DNA of 64,000 nt from Actinoplanes sp. M2I2 (lineage in GTDB: Bacteria; Actinomycetota; Actinomycetes; Mycobacteriales; Micromonosporaceae), in the NCBI RefSeq assembly GCF_023544445.1, contig NZ_JALPVJ010000002.1, positions 248,001 through 312,000 on the forward strand, read 5' to 3'. Below, piece after piece: positions 43,519 to 50,906 of this stretch; the stretch's first letter is position 1; every line of letters starts with the position of its first letter. A model generated the notes under the pieces. That model saw only the letters and a program-made list of their open reading frames with translations. It searched no databases and had not been told where the DNA came from. The position numbers and the translations under genes are program-made.

Positions 43519-44507
43519 AGGCTCTGGTCTGGCGGGGCGCCGACGTGGCCGTCATGGACGTCCCGGCCCCCGACCGGGTGCCCGGCCGCGCGCTCATCGA
43601 CGTCGCGTTCGCCGGGATCTGCGGCACCGACCTGCACATCCGCGACGGCGATCACCCGCGGGCCAAGCCGTCGCTGATCCTCGGGCACGAGTTCGCCGGG
43701 CGGCTGGCCGAGCCGGCCGGGGGACTGGCCGCCGGTACCCCGGTGACGGTCGAGCCGCTGCTGTGGTGCGGTCGTTGCCCGGCCTGCCGGAGCGGCGCCC
43801 GGCACGTCTGCGAGCGGCTGCGGATGATCGGCATCGACGAGCCCGGCGCGGTGGCCGAGCAGGTGTCGGTCCCGGCCGAGCTGCTCCTGCCGTTGCCGGC
43901 GACGATGGACCTGCGGTTCGGGGCCTTCGTGGAACCGCTCGCCGTGGCCGTGCACGCGGTGCGCCGCAGCCGGTTGCGCCTCGGTGAGGTCGCCGTCGTC
44001 GTCGGGGCCGGTCCGATCGGGCTGGCCGTGGCCACGTGCGCCCGGCTGGCCGGCGCGACCGAGGTGCTCGTGGTCGAGCCGGCCGAGATGCGCCGCGAAC
44101 GGGCCCGGGAGCTGGGCTTCACCGTGGTCGACGGCGCGACGCTGACCGCCGCGCGCGAGGCCGGCGAGGGGGTCGGCCAGGTGCTGTTCGACACCGCCGC
44201 GGCGCCGGCGGTGGCCGCCGCGACGACCGGCTGGATCGACCCGGGCGGCCGGATCGTCCTGGTCGGCGTGTACTCCCGGCCGGCCCCGGTCGACCTGCAA
44301 CGGGTGACCTTCGCCGAGATAGAGATGATCGGCACGCGGGTCTACCGGCGGGACGACCTGGAGACCGCGATCCGGCTGCTGGACAGCGGCGCGGTCGACC
44401 CGCGGCCCCTGCTCACCCGGACGGTGCCGCTGGCCGCCGCGGACACCGCCCTGGATCTGCTGCGGGCCGGGTCCGAGATCAAGGTGCTGATCGAGGTGGC
44501 GGCATGA
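43515..44507 (+). CDS. Zinc-dependent alcohol dehydrogenase, first copy
   Basis: 330-residue medium-chain dehydrogenase of the sorbitol/threonine dehydrogenase type. Catalytic zinc ligands: Cys36 (AGICGTDLH) and His58-Glu59 (LGHEFAG). Structural zinc: Cys85, 88, 91 and 99 (CGRCPACRSGARHVC). NAD site: VVGAGPIGLAVATCARLAGA. It should oxidise a secondary hydroxyl of a sugar acid or polyol, or run in reverse. It overlaps neighbours by 4 bp. It is distinct in sequence from the next gene, so the pair is not a recent duplication. Confidence 0.9.
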   Translation: MKALVWRGADVAVMDVPAPDRVPGRALIDVAFAGICGTDLHIRDGDHPRAKPSLILGHEFAGRLAEPAGGLAAGTPVTVEPLLWCGRCPACRSGARHVCERLRMIGIDEPGAVAEQVSVPAELLLPLPATMDLRFGAFVEPLAVAVHAVRRSRLRLGEVAVVVGAGPIGLAVATCARLAGATEVLVVEPAEMRRERARELGFTVVDGATLTAAREAGEGVGQVLFDTAAAPAVAAATTGWIDPGGRIVLVGVYSRPAPVDLQRVTFAEIEMIGTRVYRRDDLETAIRLLDSGAVDPRPLLTRTVPLAAADTALDLLRAGSEIKVLIEVAA

Positions 44508-45484
44508 AGGCGCTGGTGAAGACCGCGGCCGGGCCCGGGCACCTCGAACTGGCCGACGTGCCCGAGCCGCAGGCCAAGCCCGGGTGGGTCGTGCTCGCCG
44601 TGCGCTACGGCGGCATCTGCGGCACCGATCTGCACATCGAGGCCGACCGGCATCCGTACTATCCGCCTGTGGTGTTGGGTCACGAGTTCGTCGGTGTGGT
44701 CGCCTCGGTGGGGCCGGAGGTGACCGGCTGGTCGGCCGGTGACCGGGTGGTCTGCGAGCCGCACGCGCTGTTCTGCGGCCGGTGCGAGCAGTGCCGGCGC
44801 GGTCTGGTCCGGCTGTGCGCGTCCAAGCGGGCGCCCGGGTGGGGGATCGACGGCGCGTTCGCCCCGTTCGTCGCGGTGCCGGCCGCGCTGCTGCACCGGG
44901 TGCCCGACGAGGTGCCGGACGAGCGGGCCGCGGTGTGCGAGCCGGCCGCGGTCGCCGCCCGGGCCCTCAACCGGGTGGGCATCGTGCCGGGTGACCGGGT
45001 GGCCGTTCTCGGGCCGGGACCCATCGGCATCCTGGCCGCGCTCCAGGCCGCCGCCCGGGGCGCCGACCGTACCGTCCTGATCGGGCGCGACCCCGGTTCG
45101 GCGCGGATGCGGACGGCCGCGGAGCTGGGCGTGGAGTGTGCCACCGACCTCGTCGGCGAGGTCGACGTCGTGGTCGACACGACCGGCTCGAGCGCGGCGG
45201 TGACGGCCGGGATCGGGGCGCTGCGGCGCGCCGGACGGCTGGTGACGGTCGGCGTCGGTGACGAGACGTTCGCCGTGCCGTGGCGGGACGCGCTGTTCCG
45301 CTCGGTCGACGTGAAGTTCAGCTTCAGTTCCGCGTACGAGGACTGGCGGGGCGTGCTCAGCCTGATGCGCCGAGGCGCGCTGCCGGCCGAGCGGCTCACC
45401 ACCGTGTTCGACCTGGCCGACTGGGAGCGGGCCTTCGCCGCCGTGGCCGATCGCCGGGTCACCAAGGCGCTGGTCCGGCCGTGA
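44504..45484 (+). CDS. Zinc-dependent alcohol dehydrogenase, second copy
   Basis: 326-residue medium-chain dehydrogenase. Catalytic zinc ligands: Cys39 (GGICGTDLH) and His60-Glu61 (LGHEFVG). Structural zinc: Cys91, 94, 97 and 105 (CGRCEQCRRGLVRLC). NAD site: AVLGPGPIGILAALQAAARGA. Both zinc sites are complete. With the previous gene it could oxidise and then re-reduce one carbon, inverting its configuration before dehydration. Coupled by 4-bp overlaps on both sides. Confidence 0.9.
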   Translation: MKALVKTAAGPGHLELADVPEPQAKPGWVVLAVRYGGICGTDLHIEADRHPYYPPVVLGHEFVGVVASVGPEVTGWSAGDRVVCEPHALFCGRCEQCRRGLVRLCASKRAPGWGIDGAFAPFVAVPAALLHRVPDEVPDERAAVCEPAAVAARALNRVGIVPGDRVAVLGPGPIGILAALQAAARGADRTVLIGRDPGSARMRTAAELGVECATDLVGEVDVVVDTTGSSAAVTAGIGALRRAGRLVTVGVGDETFAVPWRDALFRSVDVKFSFSSAYEDWRGVLSLMRRGALPAERLTTVFDLADWERAFAAVADRRVTKALVRP

Positions 45485-46362
45485 CGGTCACCTACACCGC
45501 ACGGGCGGTCACCGAGGTCCGGGCCGAGCACGCCGAGGGTCCGGCCTGGGACGGGCGGCGCGAGGAGCTGCTGTGGGTGGACCAGTTCGCCGGCCTGGTC
45601 CACCGGGCCCGGTACACCGGCGGCGAGCTGCGGCCCGTCCGGACGTACCAGGTGGGCCGGCCGGTCGGGGCGGTGGTGCCCATCTCGGGTGCGGACGGCT
45701 GGATGCTGGCCGCCGGCGCCGGGTTCCTCCGGCTGTCGGCGGACGGCCGCACCGAGGTGGTGGCCGAGCCCGAGGCCGCGGTCCGCGACACGAACCGGAT
45801 GAACGACGGCAAGTGCGACCCGCGCGGGCGCTTCTACGCGGGCAGCATGGCCTGGTCCAAGCGGGCCGGCGCCGGATCGCTCTATCGGTACGACGGCCAG
45901 GTGCACGCGATCCTGCGCGACGTCACCATCTCCAACGGTCTGGCCTGGTCGGCCGCGGGGGACCTGATGTATTACATCGACACCCCGACCGGGCGGGTGG
46001 ACGTGTTCACCGTCGGCCGGGACGGCGAGCCGGTCGATCGGCGGCCCGCGTTCGCGATCGACCCGGCCGACGGCGCGCCCGACGGCATGTGCGCCGACGA
46101 CGAGGACTGCCTGTGGGTGGCGTTGTGGGGTGGCCACCAGGTCTGCCGGTACGCGCCCACGGGCGAGAAGCTGGCCACCGTCGAGGTGCCCGCGCCGCAG
46201 GTCTCCAGCTGTGCCTTCGGCGGGCGGACGCTGTTCATCACCACGTCCCAGGAGGGCTACACGCCGGCCGACTCGGCCCGGCACCCGGACGCCGGACGGC
46301 TGTTCGCCGTCGACCTGCCGGTCGGTGGCCCCGCGGCCACGCCGTTCACATCGAGGTCTTGA
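45481..46362 (+). CDS. SMP-30/gluconolactonase-family lactonase
   Basis: 293-residue six-bladed propeller of the SMP-30 family. Metal-binding acid at the start (AEHAEGPAWD), Asn and neighbours in RDTNRMNDGKCDPRGRFYAGSM, and the late Asp in APDGMCADDEDCLWVALWGG. It should hydrolyse the aldonolactone made by a dehydrogenase of the operon. The GTG start overlaps the second alcohol dehydrogenase by 4 bp. Its 3' end overlaps the convergent IclR gene by 17 bp, leaving no room for a separate terminator. Confidence 0.9.
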   Translation: MTVTYTARAVTEVRAEHAEGPAWDGRREELLWVDQFAGLVHRARYTGGELRPVRTYQVGRPVGAVVPISGADGWMLAAGAGFLRLSADGRTEVVAEPEAAVRDTNRMNDGKCDPRGRFYAGSMAWSKRAGAGSLYRYDGQVHAILRDVTISNGLAWSAAGDLMYYIDTPTGRVDVFTVGRDGEPVDRRPAFAIDPADGAPDGMCADDEDCLWVALWGGHQVCRYAPTGEKLATVEVPAPQVSSCAFGGRTLFITTSQEGYTPADSARHPDAGRLFAVDLPVGGPAATPFTSRS

Positions 46363-47104
46363 CCTCGCGCAGCCGTTCGCCCAGGGCGGCAGCGGCCGCC
46401 TGGACGTCGGCGCCCAGCTCGGCCAGCCGCTCGTCGGGCATCCGCTGCAACGGCACGGACAGGCTGATCCCGGCGGCCGGCCAGCCCGGCGCGTCGATCG
46501 CCGCCCCGGCGCAGCGCACCCCGGCCGTGGACTCCTCGTTGTCGATTGAGTAGCCGCGGCGCCGGGTCTCGCCCAGATCGCGCAACAGCGCCGGCATGCT
46601 GCTCACCGTGGCCGGGGTCAGCGTGCGCAACCGGCCCGGGTACATCGCCCGGACCTCCTGGTCGGACAGCAGGGACAGCAGGGCCTTGCCGATGCCGGTG
46701 GCGTACGCGGTGACCCGGACGCCGGACGCCGTGGTCAGGCGGACCGGCTGGGACGACTCGAGCCGCTCCAGATAGAGCACGTCACCGTGGTCGAGGATGG
46801 CCAGGTGGCACGTCTCGTTGTGCCGCCGGACCAGGTCGCGCAGGATCGGCTCGGCCAGGCGCAGCAGCCCGGTGCGGACCGGATAGGCCGACCCCACCTC
46901 GAACGCGGTCAGCCCGACCCGGTAGCGGCCGTTCTGGTCGCGCACGACGTAGCCGCACTCCTCGAGGGTGGCCAGCAGGTTGTGCGCGCTCGCCTTGGGC
47001 AGCTGGGACACCCGGTGCAGCTCGCCGAACGTCATCGGATCGGGGCTGACGGCGATGGTCCGGAGCAGAGCGAGGGCACGCTCCACGGTCCGCACGGTTC
47101 GCAT
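46346..47104 (-). CDS. IclR-family transcriptional regulator
   Basis: 252-residue regulator: N-terminal winged helix (VERALALLRTIAVSPDPMTFGELHRVSQLPKASAHNLLATLEECGYV) and the C-terminal GAF-like IclR effector domain (ETCHLAILDHGDVLYLERLES, later AYATGIGKALLSLLSD and RRRGYSIDNEESTAGVRCAGAAI). It closes the oxidative operon, convergent with the lactonase. A palindrome like the two operators upstream overlaps its own start codon. It should control import, glycosidases and catabolism in response to a pathway sugar acid, as KdgR-type IclR proteins do. Confidence 0.93.
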   Translation of the reverse strand: MRTVRTVERALALLRTIAVSPDPMTFGELHRVSQLPKASAHNLLATLEECGYVVRDQNGRYRVGLTAFEVGSAYPVRTGLLRLAEPILRDLVRRHNETCHLAILDHGDVLYLERLESSQPVRLTTASGVRVTAYATGIGKALLSLLSDQEVRAMYPGRLRTLTPATVSSMPALLRDLGETRRRGYSIDNEESTAGVRCAGAAIDAPGWPAAGISLSVPLQRMPDERLAELGADVQAAAAALGERLREVKTSM

Positions 47105-47118
47105 AAGCGAACACTATA
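47097..47118 (-). promoter_or_regulatory. Autoregulatory operator and promoter of the IclR gene
   Basis: GTTCGCATAAGCGAAC (47097-47112) has perfect 6-bp arms, and the ATG start codon (47104) lies in its centre. On the minus strand TATAGT (47118-47113) sits about 9 nt upstream of the ATG, so the message is probably leaderless or nearly so. Its arms, GTTCGC and GCGAAC, match the half-sites of the operators at 30682 and 39815. Confidence 0.72.
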
Positions 47119-47288
47119 CGTGGGGCAACGATATCGGTCTCTTCGGCGGAGCGCCGGTCGTGTCACCGGGTGAGCAGCCGGCAACACAAAGAATTGCCGG
47201 ATCGGCGGCAGCAGCCGATGGGGTCCACCGCGTTGATCAATCGGAGTCATCCCCTGGTCTCCCTTGAACTCCCGAGGAGTCGCACCCC

Positions 47289-48326
47289 ATGGCATCCAGC
47301 CGCAGCCGTATCAAGGTCGTGGCGGTGACGGCCGCCGCCGTCGTCGCGCTCGGCGTCGGAGTCGGCACCGCGAGCGCGGGCACCCGTGATCACTGGTGGG
47401 GGAGCCGGCCGGCCAAGCCGATCGCCTCCGCCAGCCGCGCCCCGAGCGCACCGCCGGTCACGACGGTGACCACCCCGCGCGCGAGCACCTCCCCGCGCTC
47501 CACCGCCTCGACCCGGCCGACCTCGACCCGCGCGACGACCTCGCCGCGCGCGACCACCTCGCCCACTCCGTCGACGTCTCCCAAGGCGACCACCGTCGCG
47601 TGGGCGGCGCCCCCGGCCAACGCGAACTTCGATTATCAGATCGGGGCGCCTTACCCGCCGCCCTCGGGCGTCACCGTGGTGACCCGCGACTACACCGTGA
47701 GCCCGGCCACGGGCGCCGGCATGTACAACATCTGTTACGTCAACGCCCACCAGGTGCAGCCCGGGGCGGACTCGTGGTGGCAGGCCAACCACCCGGAGCT
47801 GTTGCTGCGCGACGCCCGGGGACAGCTGGTCATCGACGAGGACTGGGACGAGGTGATGCTCGACTACTCGACGGCGGCCAAGCGGGCCGCGCTGACCGGC
47901 GTGGTGAGCGGCTGGCTGGGCGCGTGCGCGAGCAAGGGCTACCAGGCCGTCGAGCTGGACAACCTGGACTCCTTCGGCCGTTCGAAGGGTCTGCTGTCCG
48001 AGGCCCAGTCGGTCGCGTACGCCACGTCTCTGACCACCGCCGCGCACGGCAAGGGTCTCGCCGTGGGGCAGAAGAACACCGCCGAGCTGACCACCACGCA
48101 GTCCCGCGGTGTCGGCTTCGACTTCGCGGTCGCCGAGGAGTGCGGTCAGTGGGACGAGTGCGGCGAGTACACGCGCACGTACGGCAACAAGGTGATCGTC
48201 ATCGAGTACACTTCGGCCGGGTTCACCAAGGCGTGCAACGCCTTCGGCAGCAAACTGTCGATCGTGCAGCGGGACGTCAACGTCACCGCCCCGGGTTCGA
48301 AAGCCTACGTCCGGAAGGCTTGCTGA
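47289..48326 (+). CDS. Secreted GH114-like protein (endo-alpha-1,4-polygalactosaminidase type)
   Basis: 345-residue secreted protein. Signal peptide: RSRIKVVAVTAAAVVALGVGVGTASA. A Ser/Thr/Pro-rich linker occupies about residues 45-100. The catalytic TIM-barrel domain (about 110-345) has FDYQIGAPYPPPSGV, MYNICYVNAHQV, GYQAVELDNLDSFG and FAVAEECGQWDECGEY, with the conserved Asp/Glu of GH114. GH114 enzymes cut galactosaminogalactan-like polymers of fungal walls and biofilms. A GAGGAG lies before the ATG. It is a single gene between the IclR gene and a sigma-factor operon. Confidence 0.83.
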   Translation: MASSRSRIKVVAVTAAAVVALGVGVGTASAGTRDHWWGSRPAKPIASASRAPSAPPVTTVTTPRASTSPRSTASTRPTSTRATTSPRATTSPTPSTSPKATTVAWAAPPANANFDYQIGAPYPPPSGVTVVTRDYTVSPATGAGMYNICYVNAHQVQPGADSWWQANHPELLLRDARGQLVIDEDWDEVMLDYSTAAKRAALTGVVSGWLGACASKGYQAVELDNLDSFGRSKGLLSEAQSVAYATSLTTAAHGKGLAVGQKNTAELTTTQSRGVGFDFAVAEECGQWDECGEYTRTYGNKVIVIEYTSAGFTKACNAFGSKLSIVQRDVNVTAPGSKAYVRKAC

Positions 48327-48375
48327 GCTGTCCTCTCGCTACGCCCCGGAGATCTCGCGAGGCGACCAGGCCACC

Positions 48376-48879
48376 ATGACCACCGATGACGACTTCGACG
48401 AGTTCGTGCGCAGCCGCGGGCAGGCACTGCTGAAGTTCGCGTACGTGCTCTCCAGCGACGCGCACCTCGCCGAGGACATCGTCCAGGAGGTTCTGGCCCG
48501 GATGCACCGGCGCTGGGACAGGATCACCGCGATGGACAATCCCGAGGCCTACGTGCGGACCTCGATCGTGCGGCAGTTCCTGTCCTGGCGCCGGCGGCGG
48601 GCATCCCGGGAGGCCGTCCTGGCCCAGGTGCCCGAGCCGGCGGGCATCGACGAACCGCAGCAGCAGGTGCTCGCCCGGGACCAGATGTGGCAGCTGCTGG
48701 CCGGGCTGCCGCGCGCCCAGCGAGCGGTACTGGTGCTGCGGTTCTATGAAGACCTTCCGGACGACGAGATCGCCAGGACACTGGGCTGTGCGGAATCGAC
48801 CGTGCGGGCACATGCTTCCCGGGCGCTGGCCCGGATGCGCACCACGTTGGCGGAGAGGAGGGTGGGCGACGATGGATGA
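48376..48879 (+). CDS. SigE-family ECF RNA polymerase sigma factor
   Basis: 167-residue ECF sigma factor. Region 2: FDEFVRSRGQALLKFAYVLSSDAHLAEDIVQEVLARMHRRWDRI. Region 4: LPRAQRAVLVLRFYEDLPDDEIARTLGCAESTVRAHASRALARM. This is the SigE70-like group common in actinomycetes. It overlaps the next gene by 8 bp (48872-48879), a typical sigma/partner arrangement. It would direct transcription of envelope-stress or similar genes; targets are unknown. Confidence 0.92.
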   Translation: MTTDDDFDEFVRSRGQALLKFAYVLSSDAHLAEDIVQEVLARMHRRWDRITAMDNPEAYVRTSIVRQFLSWRRRRASREAVLAQVPEPAGIDEPQQQVLARDQMWQLLAGLPRAQRAVLVLRFYEDLPDDEIARTLGCAESTVRAHASRALARMRTTLAERRVGDDG

Positions 48880-49957
48880 GCTGGACCGGCTTCTGGCCGG
48901 AACGATGCGCGACGCCGCCGGCCGCGCTCCCTCGGATGTCGGGCTGCTGGACACCGTGCACCGGCGGTCCCGCCGGCATCACCGGCGGCGGGTGGTCACG
49001 TGGGTGGCCGCCGCCGCGGTCGTGGTGGCTGTCAGCGTGCCGTTCGTCACTCTCCGGTCCACCCGTCCTGACCCGGTCGTACCGCCGGGGATCACCGCGC
49101 CGGCCGAGTCCCCACCGGCCGAGGTCCCGCAGCCGTCCGCCCCGCCCCCGCAGCCCTCCGTCACCTCGCCGAGCACGTCACCGAGCCGTGGCCCGTCCTC
49201 GTCCCCGCCGCGGAGCGTGACGTCGGGCAGCCCGGTCAAGCTCGGCGACGGGTGGGTCGCGCCCACCTTCCCGTACGCGTTGCCCATCGTCGAGGGACGG
49301 AGGCCGGCCGTCGTCTCGCTGGTCGGCGGACGCCTGACGGCGTACTACGAGGCGACCGACCTCCGCCGGCACGCCGATATCGTGCTCACCGTGTCCGGCC
49401 GGAAGCCGCAGTTCGCCACCTCCGCGACCGAGCAGCCGACGCCGGTGCGCGGGCATGCCGGCACCCTGCGCACGGTCGACGTGCAACCGGCGCGACAGCT
49501 CACGCTGTACTGGCGGGAATCGGCGAAGCGCTGGCTTCAACTGGCCACCGACGACACGTACACGCCGGAACAGGTCGTGGCGCTGGCCGAGTCATTGACA
49601 CCGGCGTCGATCGCGGTGCCGCCGCCCTTCCGGCTCGACCTCGCCCCCACCGGGCTGGTGATCGACACGGTCACCCAGTCGCGGATGGTCTTCCGGCCGA
49701 ACGGCGCGGCGCCGGGCACCGAGGCGTTCAGCACGGTGCTGCGCACCCGGCGCCAGCTGACCGGGATCAACCGGAAGGTCAACGGGTACGACGCGGCACT
49801 CACCCGCCGCGACGGCCGGGTGGCCCTGGCGATCGACGTCACCGACTGGAACGCGACGCTGGAGGTGAGTGTCGGGAACGGTCTCGTCATCACCGACGCC
49901 GACCTGCTGCGGTTCGCCGCGGGCATCCACATCCTCAACCGCTCGAATCCTGAGTAG
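48872..49957 (+). CDS. Single-pass membrane protein, probable sigma-factor partner
   Basis: 361-residue protein beginning MDELDRLLAGTMRDAAGRAPSDVGLLDTVHRRSRRHHRRR, a short cytoplasmic region, followed by one membrane segment (VVTWVAAAAVVVAVSVPFVTL), a Pro/Ser-rich linker (about residues 65-115) and an extracytoplasmic domain of about 240 residues with no recognised family. The overlap with the sigma gene suggests an anti-sigma or sensor role. It lacks the HxxxCxxC zinc motif of ZAS anti-sigma factors, so the mechanism would differ. Confidence 0.72.
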   Translation: MDELDRLLAGTMRDAAGRAPSDVGLLDTVHRRSRRHHRRRVVTWVAAAAVVVAVSVPFVTLRSTRPDPVVPPGITAPAESPPAEVPQPSAPPPQPSVTSPSTSPSRGPSSSPPRSVTSGSPVKLGDGWVAPTFPYALPIVEGRRPAVVSLVGGRLTAYYEATDLRRHADIVLTVSGRKPQFATSATEQPTPVRGHAGTLRTVDVQPARQLTLYWRESAKRWLQLATDDTYTPEQVVALAESLTPASIAVPPPFRLDLAPTGLVIDTVTQSRMVFRPNGAAPGTEAFSTVLRTRRQLTGINRKVNGYDAALTRRDGRVALAIDVTDWNATLEVSVGNGLVITDADLLRFAAGIHILNRSNPE

Positions 49958-50115
49958 ACAGCTGACGGGTTGTTTGTCGCTCGTGTCCAAGGAGAGAGGC
50001 GCGAAGGCCAGTACCGTACTGAACGTCATAAATACGGCTGAAGGCGGAGGAACCTGCATGCTGGAGAGCGCGGGTCCGTCCGTCGGCCGTGACGTTCGCT
50101 TCGTGAGGCTGAGCT

Positions 50116-50835
50116 GTGCTTTCTCTGATGCTGGACCTGGTGGGGGTCTTCGCCTTCGCCACCTACGGCGCTTCGCGGGCGCTGCAGGCCCGGATGAACA
50201 TCTTCGGCGTCTTCGTCTTCGTCTGCGCCGGTCTGGTGGCGATGGGCGGCGGCACCGTCCGGGAGATCATCCTGCGGGGGACCCCGATCTACCTGGTCGA
50301 CTATTGGTACGTGCTGGTCGTCGTCCTGGCAGTGATCACGGCGATCCTGTCGTTGCGCCTTTCCGTCCTGATGGAGCGCGGGCTTCTCGTGCTCGATGCG
50401 ATCGGCCTGGGGGCCTTCGCGTTGTTCGGCGCGATGCGGGCCGCGGAACACGGTTTCGGGCTGGGCGGGATGATGCTGTGCGGAGCGCTCACCGCGGTCG
50501 GTGGCGGCGTTCTGTGTGACCTGGTGGTCGGTCGGCCGCCCGACCTGTTCCACGGCGACCTGGCCGCCGTGCCCGCTCTGGTGACAGCGGTGCTGGCCTG
50601 GTTGCTGCGGGACCATCTCGGTGAGCCGGCGGTGGTGCTCGCGCTGGTGGGGGCCGCGGTGGCGATCCGGCTGATCACCCTGCTCCGGGGCTGGACCCTG
50701 TGGGTGCCGGCCCGAGGAGGTGACCGGCCTTCGTCGTACGACCCGTGGTGGAACCGCACGACGGTGGTGCTGCCGGTGGTCGGCGGGTGGGACCGGCTCC
50801 CGGACGACGCGCGGAACGTCACCGCTCGCCGCTGA
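50116..50835 (+). CDS. TRIC-like (UPF0126/YicG) membrane cation-channel protein
   Basis: 239-residue protein with about seven hydrophobic segments in two repeats. Each repeat contains a Gly-rich kink: VAMGGGTVREIILRG (about 43-57) and TAVGGGVLCDLVVGRPPDLF in the second repeat. These are the signature of prokaryotic trimeric intracellular cation channels. The GTG at 50116 begins directly at the first segment (LDLVGVFAFATYGA) with GAGG upstream. The last about 40 residues are polar. Potassium-selective conductance is known for some homologues; here it is inferred. Confidence 0.87.
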   Translation: MLSLMLDLVGVFAFATYGASRALQARMNIFGVFVFVCAGLVAMGGGTVREIILRGTPIYLVDYWYVLVVVLAVITAILSLRLSVLMERGLLVLDAIGLGAFALFGAMRAAEHGFGLGGMMLCGALTAVGGGVLCDLVVGRPPDLFHGDLAAVPALVTAVLAWLLRDHLGEPAVVLALVGAAVAIRLITLLRGWTLWVPARGGDRPSSYDPWWNRTTVVLPVVGGWDRLPDDARNVTARR

Positions 50836-50857
50836 GCGGCCCGATGGCCTCCGGCCG

Positions 50858-50891
50858 GTCGGACGCCGGGCGGAGGTGACCGGCGTCCGAC
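50858..50891. terminator. Bidirectional hairpin between convergent genes
   Basis: GTCGGACGCCGG (50858-50869) pairs perfectly with CCGGCGTCCGAC (50880-50891), a 12-bp stem with a 10-nt loop, in the gap between the TRIC-like and GMC oxidoreductase stops. Confidence 0.82.
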
Positions 50892-50906
50892 AGCGAGCTG
50901 TCCCGC

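Noticed and set aside
43515..45484. Tandem duplication of the zinc dehydrogenase genes
   Set aside because: The two proteins share family motifs but differ throughout, so they are distinct paralogues rather than a recent duplication.
30005..46362. Assignment of the regulon to the standard L-arabinose oxidative pathway
   Set aside because: GH51/GH43-like enzymes and an IlvD/Edd dehydratase fit, but there is no KDA dehydratase or KGSA dehydrogenase, and a kinase plus KDPG aldolase fit a six-carbon acid better. Left open.
50058..50519. ATG with a good GGAGG site upstream of the TRIC-like gene
   Set aside because: It opens a frame different from the TRIC-like protein and yields shadow sequence; the GTG at 50116 begins exactly at the first membrane segment.
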